This document shows, in pieces, positions 15,456 through 21,255 of a stretch of 24,028 nt of DNA (the first letter of the stretch is position 1; the number at the start of each line of letters is the position of its first letter). Location of the stretch: assembly GCA_031423155.1 (NCBI GenBank), contig JANPEZ010000009.1, forward strand, positions 1-24,028, in the 5' to 3' direction. Position numbers and translations under genes: made by a program. The DNA is from JANPEZ01 sp031423155. Lineage in GTDB: Bacteria > Actinomycetota > UBA4738 > HRBIN12. The notes below the pieces were generated by a model. The model was given only the letters and a program-made list of their open reading frames with translations, was not told the DNA's origin and did not search any database.

Positions 15456-16391
15456 ATGTCGCTCGCGCTGGTAACCGGCGGCGCAGGGTTCATCGGCTCG
15501 AACCTCGTCCGCGAGTTGCTGCTGCGCGGCTGGGACGTAAAGGTTCTGGACAACCTGTCCACCGGACGCCCGGAGAATCTGACCGGTCTCGACGCCGAGT
15601 TGATCCAGGGTGACATCCGCGACGAGGCGGTCCTCGGTCGGGCGACCTCGGGTGCCTCGGTCGTCTTCCATCAGGCGGCGATCCCATCGGTGGCCCGTTC
15701 GGTCGCCGACCCGCTTTCGACCAACGACGTGAACGTGAACGGAACGCTCGCCGTCCTGATGGCGGCGCGGGATGTCGGCGCGCGCGTCGTGTTCGCATCG
15801 TCCTCCAGCGTGTACGGCGATCAGGACGTGATGCCTGTGCACGAGGCTTTGGCATGCAGGCCCATCTCACCGTACGGAGTCTCGAAGCTGGCGGGGGAGC
15901 GATACCTTCACGCGTTCACCTCGTCTTACGGGATGCCGACGGTGGCGCTGCGCTACTTCAACGTCTTCGGACCGCAGCAGGATCCCTCCGCCGAGTATGC
16001 GGCCGTCGTCCCTAAGTTCGTTACGTCATCGCTCGCCGGACGCGCATCGACGATCTACGGAGACGGCGAGCAATCGAGCGACTTCACCTACGTCGGAAAC
16101 GTGGTTGCCGCGAACCTTCTGGCCGCCGAGGCGGGCGAGTCGGCGTGGGGCGGCGCGTTCAACGTCGGTTGCGGAGAACGCCACACGGTCAACGAACTGC
16201 TCGAGACGGTGCAGGGGCTGGCCGGCGATGCACCGACGCCGGTCTTCGAGTCCGTGAGACCCGGTGACGTTAGAGAGAGTCACGCGTCGATCGAGGCCAC
16301 GAAGACAGCCCTCGCCTACGAGCCTGACGTCGGTTTCGAAGAAGGCTTGGCCCGAACCGTGGCCTGGTATCGCGAGCAGGAGGTCATGTAG
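15456..16391 (+). CDS. NAD-dependent UDP-sugar 4-epimerase (GalE/WbpP-like)
   Basis: A 311-aa extended SDR. ALVTGGAGFIGSNLV (4-18) binds NAD, LDNLSTG (31-37) follows, ASSSSVYGD (about 111-119) holds the catalytic Ser, and SPYGVSKLAGE gives Tyr140-x3-Lys144. RYFNVFGPQQDPSAEYAAVV is typical of UDP-GlcNAc/GalNAc or uronic-acid 4-epimerases of the WbpP/Gne type. It likely supplies UDP-GalNAc or a related donor; the exact substrate cannot be fixed. The ATG is directly adjacent to the upstream stop (TAGATG). The tRNA-Leu gene begins 16 bp after its stop, so the operon transcript may run into the tRNA. Confidence 0.9.
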   Translation: MSLALVTGGAGFIGSNLVRELLLRGWDVKVLDNLSTGRPENLTGLDAELIQGDIRDEAVLGRATSGASVVFHQAAIPSVARSVADPLSTNDVNVNGTLAVLMAARDVGARVVFASSSSVYGDQDVMPVHEALACRPISPYGVSKLAGERYLHAFTSSYGMPTVALRYFNVFGPQQDPSAEYAAVVPKFVTSSLAGRASTIYGDGEQSSDFTYVGNVVAANLLAAEAGESAWGGAFNVGCGERHTVNELLETVQGLAGDAPTPVFESVRPGDVRESHASIEATKTALAYEPDVGFEEGLARTVAWYREQEVM

Positions 16392-16407
16392 CGTTGCGGT
16401 GCAAGCC

Positions 16408-16493
16408 GCCCGGGTGTCGGAACTGGTAGACGACGGCGCCTTAAAAGCGCCTGTCCCGAAAGGGACGTGTGGGTTCGAATCCCACCCCGGGCA
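16408..16493 (+). tRNA. tRNA-Leu(UAA)
   Basis: A full cloverleaf with a long variable arm, 86 nt. The acceptor GCCCGGG (16408-16414) pairs with CCCGGGC (16486-16492) with discriminator A16493. The anticodon stem GGCGC/GCGCC encloses the loop CTTAAAA, anticodon TAA. The variable arm TGTCCCGAAAGGGACG forms its own stem, as in class II tRNAs. The T-arm is GTGGG-TTCGAAT-CCCAC (16469-16485). CCA is not encoded. Its 3' end is duplicated at 18417-18438. Confidence 0.97.
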
Positions 16494-16494
16494 C
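16473..16494 (+). repeat. 22-bp direct repeat, copy 1 (tRNA 3' end, attL-like)
   Basis: The last 21 bases of tRNA-Leu from the T-loop onward, plus one following C, are repeated exactly at 18417-18438 in the same orientation. tRNA 3' ends are classic attachment cores for tyrosine integrases; this copy lies in the intact gene. Confidence 0.7.
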
Positions 16495-16939
16495 TTCAGT
16501 GACTGCCGATATTGGCTTTCGCATGCGCGGCGCGGAATGCGGCAGGTGTCGGATTCCGTCGGTAGCTATCGCTCGATCGGCGACGAAGTAGTCCTCGTCG
16601 AGTTCCCACATATCGAACGTTCGCACCGTGTGCACGCCGACGCCGTGCCGGACCATGACTGCGGTGAGTCTGTCACCGCCTATTAGTACGACGCGGCGTG
16701 AAGGCGTTCCGGCGAAGACATGATCAAGGAGGTCGGCGGCAAGGCGATGTCGCTCGCTCGCCGTCTCCATCTGTTCGCGTGGGGTGGCTCCCTCGTCCTT
16801 CCCCGCTTCCCCGTCAGCGCCCGAGGCTCATCCCGGTGGCTGCAGCGCCCCGCTCTCCGAAGCGCACTCAGTTCCTGAGCGCGCGACTCCTTCGCCGGGG
16901 TACCCCGACCGCCATCATCCGACATCTGGGCTACGCATC

Positions 16940-16969
16940 TTGTGCTATGCGCGGAAGCTCTAGTAGGCT
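16940..16969 (+). promoter_or_regulatory. candidate sigma-70-type promoter of the protease gene
   Basis: TTGTGC (16940-16945) and TAGGCT (16964-16969) are separated by 18 bp, a normal spacing. Transcription would begin near 16976, giving a leader of about 59 nt that includes the strong Shine-Dalgarno at 17023-17027. It matches consensus moderately. Confidence 0.4.
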
Positions 16970-17022
16970 CGAAGTGCTCGGTCGACTGCCCGTAGAGATG
17001 TCCGACTATCCGTTCGCCGACT

Positions 17023-17027
17023 GGAGG
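17023..17027 (+). promoter_or_regulatory. Shine-Dalgarno fixing the protease start
   Basis: GGAGG lies 7 nt before ATG 17035. It is the clearest ribosome binding site in the window, where most other starts are leaderless-like or coupled to an upstream stop. Confidence 0.75.
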
Positions 17028-17034
17028 ATCCCAC

Positions 17035-17997
17035 ATGCAACCGAACCGCTCTCCGAAGCTACCGTCTGGCTCCGGACGCATGCTCCGATCGTTCACGGCG
17101 CTCGCGGTCGGAGCGGCGACTCTGGTCGCCGCCGCCCTGCCTGCGACCGCCATCACCGGTGGCACCGAGGACACGGGCAACAGACACTCGAACGTGGGGA
17201 TGGTCGTCTTCTACCAGCCCGATGGGCGATTCCGGTGCTCCGGCACGCTGATCGCTCCGAAGGTTGTGCTCACCGCTGCGCACTGCACCTACCAGGACAT
17301 CGGCAAGGTTCTCGTTACCTTCGACCCGCTGATCTCGCGCACCGCCGACGAGGGCGAACGCGACATCCCCCGCGCGGCAGACGACTCTGGGATCGATGAC
17401 GCCGTCTCCGAGATCGGGTTCACCGAGTCCGACCTCGTCTCGCCCGCCTATGAGGGGGAGCAGTCCTGGTATCTGGGGCGCGCGCTGACTCACCCCGAGT
17501 ACAGCGACTTCACCGACATCAAGAACTGGAACGACACCGGCGTGGTGATCCTCGAGGAGGCCCCGGGCCTGCCGACGTCGCCGCTGGCGCCGCGGAACTA
17601 CCTGAACTCCTACAAGCAGCCGATGCTGAACAGTACCGAGTTCCTGACGATCGGCTACGGCACCGAGGTGCGTCCGACCGCCGACACGGGCCCCCAGAAT
17701 CCGATCCCGCAGCGGCAGCCGATTGTTCGGCGCTACACGACCGAGGTCGGCCAGAAGCTGACGAGCCAGATCCTGCAGCTGAATGGGAACGACCTTGACC
17801 CTCGTGCCGGAGGAGGGACGTGCTTCGGCGACTCGGGAGGCCCGGCGATGCTCGGCCGCTACGTCGTGGGCGACACCAGCTACGGCTACACGAACAACTG
17901 TCGCTTCCTCGGGGGGTACCAACGCGTGGATGTCCCCATCGTGCGCAACTGGCTGCTGGACTGCCTCGCGGACCTGGCCTGTCCCAGCAAGCCCTAG
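17035..17997 (+). CDS. secreted trypsin-like serine protease (family S1)
   Basis: A 320-aa exported protease. The signal peptide spans residues 1-39: a basic n-region, hydrophobic LRSFTALAVGAATLVAAAL, and a cleavage site after ATA. The next residues are ITGG (40-43), the canonical mature N-terminus of S1 peptidases. The catalytic triad is His83 (LTAAHC), Asp167 (NDTGVVIL) and Ser267 (CFGDSGGP). The primary specificity position, six residues before Ser267, is Gly261 rather than Asp, so trypsin-type Arg/Lys specificity is not expected. Several Cys may form disulfides. The gene stands alone between the tRNA and a non-coding stretch, with its own Shine-Dalgarno, and lies inside the 22-bp repeat pair, so it may have arrived as cargo. 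A long insertion (about residues 100-150) separates His from Asp. Confidence 0.92.
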   Translation: MQPNRSPKLPSGSGRMLRSFTALAVGAATLVAAALPATAITGGTEDTGNRHSNVGMVVFYQPDGRFRCSGTLIAPKVVLTAAHCTYQDIGKVLVTFDPLISRTADEGERDIPRAADDSGIDDAVSEIGFTESDLVSPAYEGEQSWYLGRALTHPEYSDFTDIKNWNDTGVVILEEAPGLPTSPLAPRNYLNSYKQPMLNSTEFLTIGYGTEVRPTADTGPQNPIPQRQPIVRRYTTEVGQKLTSQILQLNGNDLDPRAGGGTCFGDSGGPAMLGRYVVGDTSYGYTNNCRFLGGYQRVDVPIVRNWLLDCLADLACPSKP

Positions 17998-18148
17998 CGA
18001 TCGCCCGGCTGACCTCGTGTATATGGCGGGGTCTTCAACATCCCCGAGCCGCATCCGTCCCCATGGGCCGTGTCCGGGGCAGCCTGATGGAAGAGATCTG
18101 CTGGGGTGAGAGGAAGGACCTTTCCTCTGAGCGGGTTGCGCGGCTGCA

Positions 18149-18175
18149 GCCGCCAGGGTGATTGCCCCTGGCGGC
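18149..18175 (+). terminator. hairpin, possible terminator after the protease gene
   Basis: A perfect 10-bp stem (GCCGCCAGGG 18149-18158 with CCCTGGCGGC 18166-18175) closes a 7-nt loop. No T-run follows, as is common in high-GC actinobacteria. It lies about 150 bp after the protease stop, so termination is plausible but not certain. Confidence 0.45.
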
Positions 18176-18278
18176 GTGGTCACTAGGCCCGCAGATCCAA
18201 TGGACGATCTGGAATCCCCTTGGGTCCAACCCCGCACCTGATCTCCAGAGCATGGGGGACACCGGGATCATAGCCTCC

Positions 18279-18297
18279 GTGCTAACCCGGTGCTAAC
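18279..18297 (+). repeat. two GTGCTAAC direct repeats spaced 11 bp
   Basis: GTGCTAAC occurs at 18279-18286 and 18290-18297, start to start 11 bp, about one helical turn, so a protein could bind both on one face. The location about 120 bp inside the right 22-bp repeat fits integrase arm-type sites, but an operator is equally possible. Confidence 0.4.
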
Positions 18298-18416
18298 GGC
18301 ATCACCGTCATCACCTGACAGCGACCGATATCGAACGGCATGGGTCCTCGACCGAAACTCCTGGTCATAGCAACCGTCGTCCTCGTCCGGTACGGGCCAT
18401 CAGCGGCTCGGTGGGA

Positions 18417-18438
18417 GTTCGAATCCCACCCCGGGCAC
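18417..18438 (+). repeat. 22-bp direct repeat, copy 2 (tRNA-Leu 3' fragment, attR-like)
   Basis: An exact copy of 16473-16494, covering the T-loop to the discriminator plus one base. The bases just upstream can still form a GTGGG/CCCAC stem, but the loop would be 9 nt rather than 7, and no 5' acceptor strand GCCCGGG exists upstream, so this is not a working tRNA. Same orientation as copy 1. Confidence 0.7.
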
Positions 18439-18513
18439 CGAACGGAACTTGCCGCTCGCGGCTCGACAGCGGAGGATGCGCTCCATGAACCCGGAGCCAG
18501 GCTTAGCCCCGTA

Positions 18514-18536
18514 CGGCCACCTCCATCGGGTGGCCG
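18514..18536 (+). promoter_or_regulatory. inverted repeat immediately upstream of the cyclase start
   Basis: CGGCCACC (18514-18521) and GGTGGCCG (18529-18536) form an 8-bp stem with a 7-nt loop, ending 4 nt before GTG 18541. It could be a repressor operator or an RNA hairpin limiting initiation. No Shine-Dalgarno and no TAnnnT hexamer at leaderless spacing is seen here. Confidence 0.4.
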
Positions 18537-18540
18537 GTTC

Positions 18541-19899
18541 GTGAAGATCTCGCCCATCCAGTACACGTGGAGCGGGGACTTCGCGATCGCGTACCAGGTG
18601 GTCGGCGACGGTCCGATAGACCTCGTCTACCTTCCGCCGTGGGCCTCGAACCTGGACTGGAACTGGCAGTGGGGCCATCACGCGCGGTACCTGCGGCGCC
18701 TGGCCTCGTTCTCGCGGCTGATCCTGCACGACCCGCGGGGATGGGGATGTTCGGATCGGTTCTCGCCGGGACAGGTGCCCACGCTGGAGGACCACGTCGA
18801 GGATCTCTTCGCGGTGCTCGCCGCGACCAATGCCAACCGGCCGGCGTTGTTCGCCACCATGGACACCGGTGAGATCGCCATGCAGGCCGCCGCGACCCGG
18901 CCGAGCAGCTTCTCGTCTCTGACCTTGTTCAACGCCTCCGCGCGCTCATCGGCGACCGAAGACGAGCCATGGTGGGGATCGACAGACTCGAACGACGAGA
19001 TGGTCGATTCCGTCCGACGAGCCACGAACTGGGACGACTGGAGCCGCATGTACGTGCGCTACACGATGCCCTCGCACGGCGACGACGAAGAGGCGATCGC
19101 TTGGTTCGCGACGATGCAGCGGCTCACCGAAGGGCCCGGGTCCGCCTTATCGCATATCCCGGCCACTCAGGAGCGCGATGTCCGCTCGCGGCTTCCCGAC
19201 ATCTCGGCGCCGACGCTCATCTTGGGTCGCGGCTCGCTATCGGCCGACGAGGGCCACCCGGGCCGGCGAGAGGCCTACCTGGTCGAGAAGATCCCGAACG
19301 CGACGCTGCTGCGCTTTCCCGGCGAGGACCTCTATCCGTACGCGGGCGACTGGACCCCTGTGGTGGATGAGATCCAGCGGTTCGTCACCGGCACGGTCGA
19401 GCCTCCGGAGCCGGAGGTGTCGCTCGCCACCGTGATGTTCACCGATATCGTGAACTCGACGGCGCAGGCGGCGACCCTCGGGGACACGCGGTGGAGCGAG
19501 CTCCTGGAGCAACATGACCGCCTGATCCGCTCGGAACTGCGACGGCACCACGGTCTGGAGATCGACACAGCGGGCGACGGGTTCTTCGCAACTTTCACCG
19601 CGCCGGGTCCGGCACTTCGGTGCGCCGCAGCAGTGGTCGCCGGCGTTCGCGAGCTCGGGCTCGAGATCCGCGCCGGACTCCACACCGGGGAGGTCGAGCT
19701 CGAAGGTGATGCCGTGCGCGGTATCGCGGTGCACATCGGGGCCCGCGTCAGCTCGCTCGCCGGGCCGAACGAGGTCCTCGTCTCCCAGACCGTGAAGGAT
19801 CTGGTCGCCGGCAGCGGCCTAACGTTCGAGGACGCCGGCGAGCACGAGCTGAAGGGCGTGCCCGACCGTTGGCGCCTGTACAGGGTGGTGACCGGATGA
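18541..19899 (+). CDS. alpha/beta-hydrolase-like domain fused to class III nucleotide cyclase (first of pair)
   Basis: A 452-aa two-domain protein like mycobacterial Rv1900c. Residues 1 to ~285 form an alpha/beta-hydrolase fold (IAYQVVGDGPIDLVYLPPW, HDPRGWGCSD), and ~293-450 a class III cyclase. In the hydrolase part the elbow FATMDTGE has Asp108 where Ser is usual, and the C-terminal PGEDLYPYAGD has Leu264 where His is expected, so classical hydrolase activity is unlikely. In the cyclase part Asp302 (FTDIVNST) and Asp346 (AGDGFFATF) bind metal and Arg402 (HIGARV) is present, but the purine-selecting Lys position is Asp342 and the usual Asn is His398. Product and ligand are therefore uncertain. 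GTG 18541 is the only reasonable start; earlier codons overlap the tRNA fragment. It is coupled to the next gene by ATGA. Confidence 0.88.
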   Translation: MKISPIQYTWSGDFAIAYQVVGDGPIDLVYLPPWASNLDWNWQWGHHARYLRRLASFSRLILHDPRGWGCSDRFSPGQVPTLEDHVEDLFAVLAATNANRPALFATMDTGEIAMQAAATRPSSFSSLTLFNASARSSATEDEPWWGSTDSNDEMVDSVRRATNWDDWSRMYVRYTMPSHGDDEEAIAWFATMQRLTEGPGSALSHIPATQERDVRSRLPDISAPTLILGRGSLSADEGHPGRREAYLVEKIPNATLLRFPGEDLYPYAGDWTPVVDEIQRFVTGTVEPPEPEVSLATVMFTDIVNSTAQAATLGDTRWSELLEQHDRLIRSELRRHHGLEIDTAGDGFFATFTAPGPALRCAAAVVAGVRELGLEIRAGLHTGEVELEGDAVRGIAVHIGARVSSLAGPNEVLVSQTVKDLVAGSGLTFEDAGEHELKGVPDRWRLYRVVTG

Positions 19900-21254
19900 T
19901 CGAGGCCCCCGAGACGCGTTACGCGAGAACGCCGGACGGTGTCTACTTGGGCTACCAGGCGCTCGGCCGAGGTGATCCGGTGTGCATCTACACGTTGAAC
20001 TACGACGAGAGCAACGTCGACTTCATCTGGGATGAGCCCGACTGGCGCCGGTACCTGGAGGGCAACGCGTCCTTCGCGCGGGTGGCGGTCTACGACCGAC
20101 GCGGCCTCGGCGTGTCCAGCCGGAACGTTCCACCGCCGAACCTCGAGACGCAGGTGGCGGATCTCCTCACGATCCTCGACGCGATCGGTTCGGAACGTGG
20201 CGTGCTCGTAGGTTCGAGCGGCGCGGGAGCGATGCACGCGCTGTTCGCGGCCATGCATCCGGACCGGGTCACCGCACTCGCATGGAACAACCCGATGGGT
20301 CGCGCGGCGTGGGCGCCTGACTACCCGTGGGGCGGGGGGCCAGCGGAGTTCGAGGCATCGCAGCGAGAGATCGATCTGTGGGGCACGCGCGAGTACGCAC
20401 GCCTGATCGCCGACTGGCGGCTGGCGGAGGAACGGGGTGTGCCCCTCGAGGACCTAGGCGAAGTCGATCACGACCCCGCTCGGCTGGAGGCCTACGCTCG
20501 TATCAACCGCAACACCGCGAGTCCCGACGTCGCTCGTGGGTTCGAACGCAACGAGTGGGAAACGGATATCCGTTCGGTCCTGCCGTCCGTCCACGTTCCG
20601 GCGGCGTTGATGGTCGGGACCAAAGACAAGATCGAGGAGGCTCGATACGTGGCCTCGCTGATGCCGAACGCATCGCTCAAAGTGGTCGAAGGACGTGCCG
20701 GCGTGGCGGTCGAGCCGTTCCTCGACATGCTGCGGGACGTCGCGGGGGTGGAGCGATCGCTCCCCTCCATCGAGACGATCTTGTCCACGGTCCTGTTCAC
20801 CGACATCGTGGAGTCGACCTCGATGCAGGCGTCCCTGGGCAACCGTGGTTGGAAGGACCTCATCGAGCGACATCATCAGGTCGTCCGAGCGTCGCTCACA
20901 CGGTGGCGTGGCGTTGAGAACGACACGGCCGGAGATGGCTTCTACGCGACCTTCGACGGCCCTGCGCGCGCGATCCGCTGCGCCCAAGAGATCTCCGAGT
21001 TGGTCGGTGAGCTCGGCATCCAGATCCGTGCGGGGGTGCACACCGGCGAATGCGAGATCATCGACAACAAGTGTGGTGGCTTGCCGGTCTCGATCGGCGC
21101 GCGGGTGGCGGCGAAGGCCGCCGCGAAGGAGGTCCTGGTCTCCCAGACGGTCAAAGACCTCGTAGCGGGCAGCGGCCTCACCTTCGAGGACGCCGGCGAA
21201 CACGAGCTGAAGGGCGTGCCCGACCGTTGGCGCCTGTATCGGGTGATGCCCTAG
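19896..21254 (+). CDS. alpha/beta-hydrolase-like domain fused to class III nucleotide cyclase (second of pair)
   Basis: A 452-aa paralog of the preceding gene, exactly the same length. The hydrolase-like half has VYDRRGLGVSS and an elbow VGSSGAGAMHAL with Ser108, so a nucleophile is kept, but the expected His region reads VEGRAGVAVEP, without His. The cyclase half has metal ligands Asp303 (FTDIVEST) and Asp347 (AGDGFYATF), Asp343 at the purine-selecting Lys position, and S-I-G-A-R with Arg403 and Ser399 in place of Asn. Class III cyclases work as dimers, so a heterodimer with the upstream protein is possible. ATG 19896 overlaps the upstream TGA (ATGA). A 38-residue C-terminal block is identical to the upstream protein. 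Its stop lies 1 bp from the stop of the convergent amine oxidase gene. Confidence 0.88.
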   Translation: MIEAPETRYARTPDGVYLGYQALGRGDPVCIYTLNYDESNVDFIWDEPDWRRYLEGNASFARVAVYDRRGLGVSSRNVPPPNLETQVADLLTILDAIGSERGVLVGSSGAGAMHALFAAMHPDRVTALAWNNPMGRAAWAPDYPWGGGPAEFEASQREIDLWGTREYARLIADWRLAEERGVPLEDLGEVDHDPARLEAYARINRNTASPDVARGFERNEWETDIRSVLPSVHVPAALMVGTKDKIEEARYVASLMPNASLKVVEGRAGVAVEPFLDMLRDVAGVERSLPSIETILSTVLFTDIVESTSMQASLGNRGWKDLIERHHQVVRASLTRWRGVENDTAGDGFYATFDGPARAIRCAQEISELVGELGIQIRAGVHTGECEIIDNKCGGLPVSIGARVAAKAAAKEVLVSQTVKDLVAGSGLTFEDAGEHELKGVPDRWRLYRVMP

Positions 21255-21255
21255 G

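Larger units (their letters stand above)
16494..17034. other. 541-bp region without a supported gene
   Basis: Between the tRNA and the protease gene no convincing gene is seen. A minus-strand frame at 16441-16770 (109 codons) has a coherent first ~75 residues (SRRVVLIGGDRLTAVMVRHG, TFDMWELDEDYFVAD) with fairly G/C-rich third positions, but it runs into the antisense of the tRNA and matches no family I know. It may be a decayed gene fragment. The right end holds the protease promoter and ribosome binding site. If the flanking 22-bp repeats are att sites, this is the left arm of the inserted DNA. Confidence 0.4.
17998..18540. other. 543-bp intergenic region with att-like repeat and hairpins
   Basis: No gene is supported here. 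It holds a 10-bp stem hairpin (18149-18175), a pair of GTGCTAAC repeats (18279-18297), a 22-bp copy of the tRNA-Leu 3' end (18417-18438), and a hairpin just before the next start codon (18514-18536). The frames in this stretch are antisense to, or read through, the tRNA fragment and look non-coding. Confidence 0.6.

Noticed and set aside
16683..17180. Open frames on both strands between the tRNA and the protease
   Set aside because: They have a low-complexity Arg/Ser/Pro-rich composition, overlap the protease signal region and lack ribosome binding sites or motifs.
17059..18237. 392-codon minus-strand open frame
   Set aside because: It is antisense to the S1 protease, whose triad and signal peptide are intact; it is a by-product of high GC codon bias.
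18340..18441. A complete second tRNA gene
   Set aside because: No 5' acceptor strand matching CCCGGGC is present upstream and the T-loop would be 9 nt; only the 3' end of a tRNA is there.
18340..18540. An N-terminal extension of the first cyclase protein, starting at 18340
   Set aside because: This stretch translates through the tRNA-Leu fragment and shows no domain similarity; GTG 18541 begins the conserved fold.
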